The notes under the pieces were generated by a model. The model was not told where the DNA came from and ran no database searches. It was given only the letters and a program-made list of their open reading frames with translations. Positions 33,868 to 44,905 of a stretch of DNA of 64,000 bases are shown here, piece by piece. The DNA is taken from positions 28,166,501 through 28,230,500 of the forward strand of contig CANUEZ040000047.1 in assembly GCA_948099385.1 (NCBI GenBank), read 5' to 3'. Every line of letters begins with the position of its first letter. Position 1 is the first letter of the stretch. The position numbers were made by a program, and so were the translations under genes. The DNA is from Fasciola hepatica (Eukaryota > Platyhelminthes > Trematoda > Plagiorchiida > Fasciolidae).

Positions 33868-34740
33868 TCAGGGGTGCAAACTCCTCTGTAAGTTCGAGTA
33901 GACCATCTTGATGGCCTCCCAACGTTCCTCTACGGAGGCGTTTGTATGTCTCAGTGTCCACTGAACTTCCTCCGCCGCCCTCTTCAGTTCACCTATATAG
34001 ATTCTCCCATAGCGCCGACTCAACACGATTTCCTTCGGCGCCTTGCTTCGTCTTAGTGTGACGATTAGAACTACATGATCACTTTTTCCAAGTGGCTCTT
34101 CCCACTTAATTTCCTTAACGTCCTCATGGTGCCGCTTTATGATTAAGTCAAGGAGAGACGGATGCTGTCTAACTCTGTGTCTAGTGGCCTGTGTCACATG
34201 CTGCGTAAGTGCATGTAACTGGACCCACTGCAGAGACCTGTCGCCCGTTGATCCCCTAGGTGCGATCCCGCTTTCCCAGTTAATTTCGGGTAGATTGAGA
34301 TCCCCTAATAAGACAAACTACTTTGTCTGTGCCAGCCCCGCATCCAGCATTTGCAAGAGCTCGACGTCTTCCTCATCTGTGACTAGCGGTGACCTGTAGA
34401 TACGGATAATGCGTACTGTTTGCGCCTCGATCCTGATAAAGCAGGATCTGGGCTGTACGTTACTAGAGACCAAGTTGAACGGAGTCTTCCAGTGGCCTAT
34501 GTCGGTCCATATCAGGAGTGCTACTCCGCCCTCTGCCTTCCATCTGTTCTATCCTGTCTGTAGGCAGCACATCCCTGAAAGCGCATGTCAGTATATGGCC
34601 TTATCCAAGTTCCCGTCAATGCAACAACTTCAGACTCTGCGATTCTAGTCGTCAACCTCCCTCTTTTTCCCGGGAGACTGCAGGTGTTGGTATACCACAT
34701 TGACGGCTCTCCGGTCCTCGTTACTGACTTCATTGCTAAT
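33868..34740 (-). pseudogene. LINE-D APE-type endonuclease
   Basis: Blocks in order are NTCSLPGKRGRLTTRIAESE, VVALTGTWIRPY (TETW as TGTW), FVLLGDLNLPEINWESG, PSLLDLIIKRHHEDV and PLGKSDHVVLIVTL with the catalytic S-D-H. The Glu of TETW is lost and one stop precedes FVLLGDLN; otherwise it is well kept. It nicks target DNA. Confidence 0.8.
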
Positions 34741-35413
34741 TTTACGGCTAGCGTACCCTTGAGCGCAATCTCCGAGGTGATGCCCCATTTTTTGCCTCTG
34801 AAAGTGTCGGCGGCGCAACATCTTGGATATCAAGTGACACTCTGAGTTTCGTAGCTTTTTCTTCTCCACCCGTCGACCCGGTATCGGGCTTAACATGCAC
34901 TAAGGACGCTTACCCCTTTTGAGTCGCCATACCGATGGCCCGGAACGATCTTGCGACAGCCTCAGCCCAACTGGTTTCCTCGGCTTTTCCCTCTGATACC
35001 TCCAACTTCGCTGGCTGTACCAAAGAGAACTTTTTGAGAGTCTCCCCTAGAATCGGGCTGGCTGGCTGCACTTTCTCAACACCAACCGGAATGAATGCCT
35101 TGTGAGACCCTTATTTTTGGTCTTTCAAACTTCCTGAACTTTGGCTTTTTGTTTACCGGCGCCTGAAGCCACCTTTGGTACCTGAATTACTCCTTTGGCC
35201 AAGAGGGGTCCTCTCCTGTTTCGCTATCTGTAGATTTGGCCTCTTGATATCAGGTGTGCCCGTTCTCAGCTAGACTATGGCCTTACCCGGTTTGACAAGT
35301 GCTGGGTTGTCAGGTGTAACCCCAAATATTCCCTGCGTGTTGCCCTCAGCTGCTCCCGCCCTGGACAGCAGCATAACCCTCCAGTAGACACTGTGTAACA
35401 CAACTACCAGGGG

Positions 35414-36168
35414 TCATGGCGGCGCTGTTTGTGTTCCACGCCATAGTCCTATTCGATGGCACTTGACTATTGGTGTCGTAGAAGGTAGGCCAACCATCCT
35501 AAGAACCTCAATCATATGCCGGCGGTTTTCGTCCTTCCCGGTTTTACCGTCTTTTACGATGTTCTCCCTAAGGCTATGAAGTAGCAGTCTTCTACTTCTG
35601 TCTGCCATGACCTTAGTGTCACTCTTCATGCGTTGCGCTTCAGCATCTAGGCGTTTGACCTGCTTTTTGAGGGATTCTACTTCCGTCAGGAGGCTTTTTC
35701 CCACATTGGTGAGTCCTGCTACCTCTTTGCTTTCTATGCCCTTTCCCTTGGGTTGACGTTTTTTTTCTGCTCTTGCACCCTATTTTCCTTTCTATCTAAG
35801 CTAGGGATCAAACTTGCTCTCTCCAGTCTTGTTTCCAGCTTCGTTTTCGTGTCCCCTTTCACAAGTTTGCCTCGAATCATGCTCGAGCGCTCGCTTGGGA
35901 ACGCGAAGCAGTGGGAGCATATCCACTTGAGCGATGCGTACTTGATATGCAGCTCGAAGTCTTTCTCTTTCAGCTTGGAGCACTTTTGATGATACCAAAT
36001 GCAACTCCAGTCGCGTTTAATTCCCTCATCTTGCACCAGGTCCACGCATTCCTTGTTCCCACAGCTTACTGCCTGACCAATGGGATCAACTTCTGTCCCG
36101 TTCATTTCGGCAGTGATGGTCGAGTTTGTTTGAAAATACCGTCTCGAATACCAGTAGGATAATAACAC
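35414..36168 (-). pseudogene. LINE-D ORF1: PHD-like finger, coiled coil, RRM-like part
   Basis: The first frame (36168-35734) reads SCGNKECVDL, DWSCIWYHQKCSKL and KWICSHCFAFP, a full PHD-like pattern of cysteines and one histidine. The second frame (35704-35414) has a heptad-like SLKKQVKRLDAEAQRMKSDT, then RRLLLHSLRENI and IVKCHRIG, typical of the RRM-like part of CR1 ORF1. One frameshift near 35720 separates them. ORF1 proteins bind the LINE RNA. Confidence 0.7.
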
Positions 36169-36429
36169 TACCTTTTAAACAGGCATAAACGATACACTAA
36201 GGCAAGTGCAGCAAACCCGCACACTACAAAAAATTCACAAAAACGGTACACTATAAGAAGTGCCACAACAAGATGTCATCCGGTATCAGCTTTACTGATA
36301 CCAATAAAAGCACCAAAAAGGACACCAAAAAGCATACCCAGTTTTTGAGGAGAATGAACTCTTCTGAAGAGAGTGAACTCTTCAAAAAGTAAGCGTACCG
36401 AAATACTAATCACGGTACGTAAGTTTGCG

Positions 36430-37560
36430 CGAAATAACGTGTGTTATTCCACGAAACAATGCGAAAATGCTTATCGTTCAGAGCAACCTTCGACCATAAT
36501 TCATTGGGTAATACTACAGCAAAAATATCTGAGGACCTGCGGATGCTCAATTCGTGGTGTACCGATTGTCTAATGAAGTTCTCGGCGGACAAAGGCTGCA
36601 TTCTTACATACAAGTGTCATGTCCCTCCCGAAACGTTTAGTATAGGTGGTCAAGTGATCCCCAACAAATCATCAGTACGCGACCTGGGCATATACTACTC
36701 CTGTTCGTTCAACTTCTCGGAGCAAACAGACACTCAAATTGCTAGGTCCCGCAGGTTAATGGGACTTGTCCACAAAACATTCCGTTTGCGTGAAAGTAAA
36801 CTCAGTGTCTATACAACACACGTTAGACCATTGCTAGAGTATAGTTCAATAGTTGGCTCCAACATGCGCCAGACTGATAGGATCGCCATCAAAAATGTCC
36901 AGCGCACCTTTACTAAACAAATAGTTGGATATTCGTCCAGTCTCAACTATAAACAACGCTGTGACCTGCTACACCTCGAACCCCTTTGGCTCCGACGGAT
37001 AAAGAACAACTTGTCTTTTTTCCACTCACTATTAAAATTTAGATCCTGCAAAGCCTCCCCTATGGTACGAGACCCATTAAGCCTAAGGTATTCGTTACGA
37101 CACAGCAGTCATTCGGTCACTGTGCCGTCCTCGAGAACCAGCCTACGGTCCAATTTCTTCATTGGTAAATATTCACAAATGTGGAATAAACTTCCACCAA
37201 ATGTCCGTGCAATAAACCACTTGCCAAGATTTAAAGAGGAATTAAACAAACGGCTTGATGTCCTGACACTCGTATCAAACAATGATCCATACACTTCGGA
37301 GGAGCGAGCGTACGAAGTTGGTTTGGGCTACTGACACGCGGGTCTGAGTCGGGGGCCACGAGATCTACGTACCACACAAGTCGCCGTAAATACCGCTCAA
37401 GTTTCAATAATCTTTCGCGTAAAACCTTGTGTTTAGCAGAGTCGAACCATCCCCCAAGTAGTTCCAATTTCTAGATACTAGAGGTTTTTCTTTACTACTG
37501 ACCGCTGATCCTCAGCTGGGAGCACCTCGGACTGCGTTTTTCTATTTTTACCTTTCCAGA
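36430..37560 (+). mobile_element. LINE-G: 5'-truncated LINE 3' end
   Basis: A plus-strand insertion next to the 5' end of LINE-D. Its coding part starts just past the catalytic block of RT, where LFHETMRKCLSF seems to be a corrupted LFADD region, and has about 220 bp of 3' non-coding sequence. No tail or target duplication is clear. Confidence 0.6.
36441..37334 (+). pseudogene. LINE-G RT thumb and C-terminal region, open
   Basis: A 297-codon open frame: LRMLNSWCTDCLMKFSADKG, SSVRDLGIYYSCSFNFSEQT, VYTTHVRPLLEYSSIVGSNM and IKNVQRTFTKQIVGYSSSLN, then MWNKLPPNVRAINHLPRFKE. This is the region after FADD in CR1/jockey-like RTs. It lacks palm and endonuclease through 5' truncation, so it cannot act as a polymerase, but it has no internal stop. 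Confidence 0.75.
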
Positions 37561-37586
37561 CAACCACTGATGGTGCCTTCCCTTCG

Positions 37587-38069
37587 ATGGCTCGGCATAA
37601 TACCTGGCCCACATTTCCCGCTGAAAACTCGATACCTGCTCGTCATTTCGTCACTACCACACAGGCCATGCTCTCCAGGACCCCTCGCAACCTGGTCGCA
37701 AGCTCCTGGATTATTCGATCTCTATGTGACAACGCCAATATCACTCAAGCGAAGCTCGCCGGTGCGGGCCGCGGTCAGATCCACCACTTTGGCCGACGCA
37801 CATCGGGCGTGCAGGACGTCTGCAACGATGTGCGCACGCAGATAGGATTGCGGATGGCACCTGTCAACAAAAACGGTTTTCAGGTGGGGTGTCCCGCGCA
37901 CGGTCAGCCCCACCCACCAGCACCGGTCGCAGCAAAAAATCATTCACCCGAAATGCTACAAATATGGAACTATCTCCCCCAGTTACCGCTTATTTTTCAT
38001 CGTACTTGTCTCCATCTTCGCAACCTTAACTTACCGCTTCTTACGCCCAGAAAAATCTACTTCCCCTAG
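37587..38069 (+). other. Unrecognised 160-codon open frame
   Basis: Starts MARHNTWPTFPAENSIPARH and ends LLTPRKIYFP. It is rich in Pro, His and Arg, has no motif or repeat I know, and overlaps another open frame of 91 codons. It lies between LINE-G and a tandem repeat. It may be chance or part of an LTR element; I do not call it a gene. Confidence 0.2.
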
Positions 38070-38278
38070 CACATAATTATGGCGGGGTTAAAAGACCGTT
38101 TCCGTACTCGGCTAACCGTTCATGATCCTTTTTTCCCGATGATTCGTGCCAAACTGCCCGCTTGTCCTATTAGCAAACTTAACCAATCCCCGAGATAAAA
38201 CTCGCTTTTATTTTATAAGTTATCAATATATTTGCAAAATTCACATTTATTGTTGCCATACACTTCCGTACCACAATG

Positions 38279-38905
38279 TCCGGTATTCTATCTTGGTAAA
38301 TCCTCCCAGACAATTTTGATTCTTGCATCTCTCCGGTCATCATGTTCGGCCCTTAGATAACGATTATCAAACGTAAATACTTACCTGTTATTTAAATATT
38401 CGCCCAGTACCCATTTCTACTTTGGTGCATCACATTTCACCTTTATGAAAGTAAGCAATGTGCGCAACGATTACATGTTTACATTCTGCCACTTCTCCCA
38501 CCATCACTCCAGTGACCTCGCCAGATGTGATGTCCGTTTGGTTTATCACGGACTCCATCCACATCCAGCCGCCCAACTTCGCAACTGTATTCAGCGTTTG
38601 TTGGTGCTTTTTCATATCCGGTATTCTATCTTGGTAAATCCTCCCAGACAATTTTGATTCTTGCATCTCTCTGGTCTTTATTTCCGGCCCTTAGATAACG
38701 ATAATCAAACGTAAATACTTACCTGTCATTTAAATACTCATCTGTGCAAACCGTGTGTCTGCTACTATCATGGCTACGCATCACAAACTGATTTGTCGCC
38801 CAGTACCCATTTCTATTTTGGTGCATCACATTCCCCCCTCATGAACGTTAACAATGTGCGCAACGATTACGTGCTTGCGTCCGGTCACTTCTTTTACCAT
38901 CACCT
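38279..38905. repeat. Two-copy tandem repeat, period about 338 bp, possible LTRs
   Basis: 38279-38520 and 38617-38905 are direct repeats. The shared order is TCCGGTATTCTATCTTGG, CAAACGTAAATACTTACCTG, CGCCCAGTACCCATTTCTA and GTGCGCAACGATTAC. The second copy has about 60 extra bases before CGCCCAGTACCC. On the minus strand the second copy has a GGAAATAAAG that could be a polyadenylation signal, so two solo LTRs or an LTR doublet is possible. No coding is seen. Confidence 0.7.
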
Positions 38906-39209
38906 AGGCAATCACTTTCTACAAATGAGTCCTTCATTAGGTATTTAACGGACTCAGCCGATATTTGGTCGCTCAGTGTTTCAAGGAAAATCTTCGAAAG
39001 ATTTTGATTGTTCTTTGTCTGCAAATTCATTCCTCTCATCGTCTTAATTTCAATCCAAAGCCGTGCCATACTCCGCGGAGCGCTGTAGCTGGTTCATGTC
39101 TCCCTCGGAAACTTCTTCTCCCTCGAAGTGAGCAAAACTTTCGTCAATTCTGTTTGATTCTCTTGTTGCATAGCACTTCTTTTTGTACGGTTTCAGGAAA
39201 AATCAGCTA

Positions 39210-39445
39210 CCTTCGACCAGCTCGACCTTGACTTGACCGGGTTGGCCACCCGACCTTGAGTTCAAATTTGCCGGGCGCCGCCATAGAGAGTGACCTAAAT
39301 ACTTTCTCCTGTTCAATATTGAGTGCACATACCCTAACCAACCTCTTGGAATTCGGACTCTACGTCCAATTGTACCGTTTGATCTTGCGTTACAGCATGC
39401 CTCGGGTTATCCGAAATAAACCATTATCATTATCATTATCATCAA
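39210..39445 (+). repeat. R2k repeat, 3' end (copy a)
   Basis: Ends TTGTACCGTTTGATCTTG, GCATGCCTCGGG and TCCGAAATAAACCATTATC followed by an ATTATC microsatellite (39424-39442). The same ending closes the copies at 22347, 53265, 58605 and 60046. Only the last 200 bp or so can be aligned by eye. Confidence 0.55.
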
Positions 39446-40149
39446 TTCGAAAATTCAAACCACTCAGCAACCCATTGGAATTCGAGTGGTTTTAGAAACA
39501 AGGCGCACTCTGGCTCCCATTGTAAGCCCGATTAGCCTCCCATCATCCATTTAATCCACATGAGGACCGAAGTTACTGTCAAACTTCATCAGTCTAGGGT
39601 CATATCCGCGTACGTCGTCCGTGCATCCAAAACGGGAGCGAAAAGCGGTCAACCTTGAAACTCAGGGAAGTTGGGCGATGAAGCACATGCCCAGGCCAAA
39701 GAGTGTATATAAAAGTAGCCAGCGTGTGCCAAGGGAAAACGATCGGTAGGTGGGGATCAAAGCTACATAGTGCCTAATACGTGTACGAAGTGATAGGTTT
39801 TGCTGGGGCGGAAGAGCATTGATAAAAGGTCAACATAGACAGCTAGCTCTACAGGAAACCAGTGTTGATAACAAAACAGCAAATGACATGTTTGCAGCAG
39901 CAAAAAAGCTAACAAACGGTACTCAGCAGTCCGAAAACGAAGCTGGTGAGTGGGACTGGCCGTGGGACGTGAACCCAACTTGAAATGAATTTCTGCAGCA
40001 AGGGGTGAAATCCGCCGACCTGGTTGCACTCGCATGTCACTACAGATGTCTCGCGCACTCCACGCGCGGTGACCAAAAAGGTGGATCTGACAAAGTTCAG
40101 ACAGCTGAACCCAGAATGAGTTTTATCAGTACGATGAGTTTGAGTAGTT
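39446..40149. other. No gene recognised
   Basis: A 90-codon minus-strand frame at 39763-40035 has no known motif. Nothing else stands out. Confidence 0.4.
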
Positions 40150-40972
40150 CACTATCTGGTGATCGGCTTGCTGGGACCCTGTAGGTCATGGACATTAAGG
40201 GAAACAACCGAGTGAGTTGCAAATATCTAGTGGTATTCACACCCATACCGCTACACTTCGCGAAGAAAAAGCCTCAAGTTGTTGTTTGCCGGATAGGATG
40301 AGCAAAATACTTCCTTGAGAAGTAAGTATTGGCACGCGACTCCGTTTTAGGGGAATAGAAGTTTAAACTCTTCAAACCAAAAGCAATAATGAACATAAAG
40401 GGGAATTTTCCTGTGTGCCGCGTTTTCAACCCATGGGACGCTCTTCCTAATGAAGTATTGTCCGCAACATCGATGACGGGTTCGAAGGCAAGGTTGGATC
40501 TTTACTGGCTTGAATTTTTTTCCCGAGTGCATCTAAACCCACGTCGTTCAGTGAAAATACTGGAAGCTGTGCCCTTCCCCCCTTTGTCGCAGCTATTCAT
40601 TAGTATTATGCTTATTTCTTTGGCTCACCGCCATCCCTTCTGCATCATCTCTTCTCCACATTCCTTCATCTTAGTCTCCTTAGTCCCAACCATTACCACT
40701 TCGTCCAAGCTCTCTTTGTATTTATGACATCCTCAGGGCGCTAGACTTGGAAGAAATCCCAGTTCGTAACCGTGGGACAACTGCGCTTCTCCAGCGGTGA
40801 ACTGACTCCGGACCCCGTTTCGTGTGCAGAGTAGACAAAGAAGACACAAAACAGCCACAGAAGGCCCAGTTCGGGGGGATCCCTTTTGAAGCTCACTGGC
40901 GCAACTGACTGAACTGCCTTATTGGCTCCAGCCTCAAGTCTTGTGATCTGACCTGACCTGACCTGAAGCAGT
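40150..40972 (+). mobile_element. LINE-E 3' end with (TGACC)n tail
   Basis: Coding remains at 40360-40515 read KFKLFKPKAIMNIKGN, VCRVFNPWDALPNEVLSAT and SKARLDLYWLEF, the last segment of a CR1-like RT. About 450 bp of 3' non-coding sequence follow and end in CTGACCTGACCTGACCTGA at 40953-40972. CR1-like LINEs commonly end in a short tandem repeat rather than poly(A). Confidence 0.65.
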
Positions 40973-42754
40973 ACAGTTGCTGACGAGTAGCGGCGGACTG
41001 CCTATGAAAAACCTCACTAAACTTGGCTCTATCGCGGGCGGCCATTTGTTCTCAAATTTCACTTTGTTCGGCTGCTTTAATTTATTGTCTTCCAACAATT
41101 TGTCCAAACAGTTTGTTCTTGGTCGTTCGGCAACACTGATTCTGTTCCAGTCTGACGGCCAGCCAGGGAAATTCTACAGCCAAGTGATATTTTAAAAGTC
41201 CCGATTTCTTATTGTTCGACAATAATTAATATAAACTTTCCATTTTTTATTGCTTTGGACTTGTGGGATTTTGTCAATTCCGGGTATGGCAGTAGCAAAC
41301 ATTTGTCATTTAGTGCTCGTAAAGACCGACATTCCGGGTTTATCTGCAGTAAGCTCCGGAGTATAAGTTGAACGGATGTACCAGCCTGCCAGTTCTGCCA
41401 GCCGTGAGATCAGGGCGAGACAATTACCAACAATTTCGCGCTAAAACGCGGATAGCCCATAGAATCAGCCAAACAGAACGGGTTTCGCAACCCTGAAGGC
41501 CAGATTTTGGCATTGAATGACGAATGAGGAAGAAAAAGATGCTCCATCAACAGAATACACTGATGCCTAATATGATTTACCGATGAGAGAAGAAGGAGAA
41601 AATGGGCAAACTTGAGTGAGTAAATACATGCAAATCAATTGGAAAGGAAATGAAACGAAGTGCAGTACCGAAGGACTGTTGTGAGCTGGTGATAGGGTTA
41701 ATGATAAGAGACAAGCATAACAACTGGTAGCAGATGATAATGTTATGGGAAGGAGTTTTTGCGAAGAACTCCGTGGAGTTCCGGAAGTGCCAAGTGTAAA
41801 CATCTTTTCAAAAAATAAAAACGTATAAAGTGGGATTTTTAAAAGATTGGGCCAGAGTAAGGTGCTCTTACACCGTGAGGCAACTGATAAAATGCGCTGC
41901 TGATGGCTTGTCGTCGGGCTGGAGGGTGGTTAGATAGCGGTTAGGTTGCGTATGTCTGCGCAAGCAAAAGTAACGGCATGTCTCCACTTCCGTGCCACCA
42001 GCGCTCAGCAGGGTATGGCCTACCATATGCGGAAGGATCGTTAGAGGTTGGTAAACACCAAGCTTTCTTGGCAGGTTTTATTCGCATGGTAGTCTCAAAA
42101 GAGCTACCATCAATAAAGGTGCCCGGGGCAGTTAGACTACTGTAACTGCTCGTCAGCCAGGGCTGAGAAATATTTAAGTGCGGCGAAAACTACTCATCGG
42201 ACCCATTCATGGCCTCCATTTCTGACTGCTTCAGGTGTTTGCCCCTACTGGTGCTGTCCTAAATTAGGTTTTCGTGGGACAAAGCGGGGCTTAGTCAATA
42301 GAACGTCAGTTAGTCTCTGTGTTTTGCCTGGAACGACGCATTATAGAAGTAGGATGGGTAAAATCAGGCTTTTAAACCGCTTGCGCATAAGGTTGCAGCA
42401 GGTGGTTGAGTCCAGGTAAAGCAGTTGAAAAAGCGATGATGATGGGGAAGGGTTCACTGATAAGTGAACTACTCGAGCGGTAAAACGGCTTTCGGAAGAT
42501 ACAAAGTATGGGAAAATGGGATGTAACAGGTCCTTCACTGTCTGTGACGTAGCTGCGATACAGAAATGGAATTCTGCCGGGAGCCAAGTAAGTTGGTTTC
42601 AAAGATGAGAGGGTGCTTTTACTGTACAGGAAACAGGGAAATAGTGTAGTAGCCAAGGGAGATTAAATCAACAAATAAAGTGATCTAGATGGTAATCAAT
42701 GAGTTTTATGGATAGAGCCTCAAAAAGTATTCTGAGGCAAGCTTGAATCTTGAA
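40973..42754. other. No gene recognised; purine-rich on the plus strand from 41520
   Basis: 41520-42660 is pyrimidine-rich on the minus strand, with short open frames in the style of the R2k repeat (minus 42656-42372 and 41803-41567). I cannot align it to R2k firmly enough to call it a copy. Confidence 0.35.
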
Positions 42755-43249
42755 TTCTTAGGTCAGATCAGGTTTCACAGGACTGGTAGTGGCCGGGGCC
42801 ATTCGGGCATCCAGAATTCTTTCGGCGGTATGCACGGTGATCTGCACCCACTACTGTGACTATGCTCATTCCTTACAGTATGGGTACATGAATGGATCTT
42901 GTCGTTCAGTTGGCTGAAAAAAGAAGTGGTAGAACTCTCCTCATCCTTCAGCAGAGAGACGATCATGACGTTAGCGCTCCCTCACGTTCAGCATCTCATA
43001 CCTTAGGCACGGACACAGGATACCGAAAAGCCTGGAGTAAAATACAGTTTCCCATTACTACGCAGTATTTTGCTTCTGTGAAAGACTTGTCCCACTTAGC
43101 ATCATGCATCCTTTTAAAATGCCTTATACACTGTGTGCTAACAATTTATTTCGTCAGCCTACTCCATATTCCCGTTATTTGCTTACTGAAGACGTTCATC
43201 CGCACATTCAGCCCATAGCTTGGCTTCCAGAGTGCTATACTATTTCCAC

Positions 43250-44250
43250 TCATTCCGTGATCGGTGGCCTGTTCGAATAAATCCCCCCGCACTTAAGTCC
43301 GATAAACCCCTCAGGAGTTTAAATGCTTCAGTGAGGGCTCCTCTGAGTCTCCTTTTCCCGAGTGAGAAGAGTCTATATCCTGCAGTCTTTGTGTATATGA
43401 TTTCCCTCGTTGTCCCTCGTCCATAAGAGTGGCCAGTCTTTGGACCTTTTCAGGGCAGGCTGTGGCCTTTTTTCCAAAAAAGGCGCCCAGGCCTGTACAC
43501 AATGTTCCAAAAGCGGCTTCAATACTGCCTTGTATTTGGGTACGAACACTTCTATTGATCTGAAGAAGGTGCCGAGCTTAGCCGAATGGGCCCACCTCTT
43601 GCCCTTTGAATAGCCAGCCTGCACTATTCAGCCCACTTGAGGTCCACATTCATTTGGTCACCAAATCCCCCGTTGACTCTGTTGCCTCAACTGTGAATGG
43701 TCCATGTTCGCCAATGGCGGGCACTCTGGTTAGCTGGTGACTGTAGTTACCGCTTGAGGGTTTATTTTATTTGTTTGCTTAGCTTACTATGAGCGTCAGA
43801 TCAATTGCTAACTTAACACGATCTCCTGATCCCGCAAATTTCACGTCGTCAGTAAAAGTGAAACACCTTATTGATTATCCTCCCTCTAGACCATTCATGT
43901 AGAGAATAAAAAACATTGAACTCAAAACCGGCCGTTGAGGTACTCCGCTAGTGGCCTCTGCTGCATTTGACCTGCAGGTTCCTACCTAAAAATAAAAGCT
44001 CTTTCTTGTCAGGACGGCTGGCGCCCACGTGTTTCATTGCCCTTCTTTCCCAAACGATTTCAGTTTTCCCATCAGTAGGCGATGAATAACTGAGTCAGAG
44101 GACTCGCTGAAGTCTAGGCAACAAACTACTACCATCATGTTTTGGTGAATCTGGTTTGTGACTTCGTCTAAGAATACTGTAAGCTTCGAAAGGTACGATT
44201 CGCCCTTAGAGACCCGGGCTGTGCTTTACGGAGCAGCTCTCAGCTCATTA
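43250..44250 (-). pseudogene. LINE-H reverse transcriptase remnant
   Basis: FLDEVTNQIHQNMMVVVCCL, DFSESSDSVIHRLLMGKLKS and GVPQRPVLSSMFFILYMNGL can be read on the minus strand at 44190-43890. SIEVFVPKYKAVLKPLLEHC and VQAWAPFLEK follow at 43560-43470. Several stops and frame changes are present and the FADD block is not readable. Confidence 0.65.
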
Positions 44251-44479
44251 GTTCTAGTGTATATGTTCCCTCACCGGTGACGCCAGACACTGGCAAAGAA
44301 GGCATGCGAGGCTCGCAGGAGGGTGGTTTTCTTTATCTTACCATGGCCCTCCCTTGTGAATTGCCACATCTGTAGCTAAACTTGTTGTTAATGAACTCTC
44401 TAGCTGTTAGGTCGTCCACGAATTGGAATAGCAGGGGGCAACTTTGTTGCTGGGACTTTTTACGTAGCCTCCTGCAATA

Positions 44480-44905
44480 TCATCTGTAGTGGGCCATATT
44501 GCACGAACTTGGTATGTCATGTTCAGCTAAGGAAATTGGTAAGCGGTCTGGAACATTAAAAACCACTGCGCTCTTGGAGTTGGTAATGCGGTGGTATATT
44601 TCTGTAGACACAGAGTCGAGAGGGTGTCCCACAGGGACAAAGTTGTTGGGCGACGTAGCGGCTACAGGATCAAGGAGAGTAGCCAGGGGTGAAACCTTCG
44701 AAAGGATTTCACCGATCAGCTCGACCTTCATTTTAAGTTTGGCGAAACTCTGCTCAAGGCCACTTGAACTAATATAAGCTTCACCGTCGATGTTACCAGG
44801 AGCGACAGAGCAAGGCCTGGACTTTGGGATGGGTTGGATGTGTTTGGATTTGCCAGCTTTAGCGATACGGATTTTCCGAGCACCGGTCGGGGACCGGGAC
44901 GGCAT
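44480..44905 (-). pseudogene. LINE-H ORF1 segment
   Basis: An open 141-codon frame with FAKLKMKVELIGEILSKVSP (short helix), then ITNSKSAVVFNVPDRLPISL. The NVV-FNVPE-like block starts the RRM-like domain of CR1 ORF1 proteins. No PHD-like finger is seen in this part. Confidence 0.55.

Larger units (their letters stand above)
33420..36200 (-). pseudogene. LINE-D, upstream half: ORF1, endonuclease and start of RT
   Basis: Minus-strand order: ORF1 (36168-35414 and on to about 34950), endonuclease (about 34900-34000), linker, then the approach to RT. The last codons before the Pao element read LKTLDRNEAAS and the first after it read AGPDGIHP, the usual start of CR1-like RTs. Taking out the element and one target duplication restores one frame. 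The 5' non-coding part may reach about 36430. Confidence 0.8.
42755..44905 (-). mobile_element. LINE-H: internally deleted CR1-like LINE
   Basis: Minus order is ORF1 (44905-44480), RT (about 44250-43900) and RT C-terminal region (43624-43250). A 3' non-coding part then ends near 42755 in CTGATCTGACCTAAG, like the (TGACC)n tail of LINE-E. The endonuclease is missing, so an internal deletion lies near 44250-44480. Confidence 0.65.

Noticed and set aside
37587..38069. 160-codon open frame as a host gene
   Set aside because: Composition is Pro/His/Arg rich with an overlapping frame, no domain is recognised and it sits between mobile elements.
38279..38905. CRISPR-like direct repeats
   Set aside because: Only two long units, no short repeat-spacer pattern, and the window is eukaryotic.
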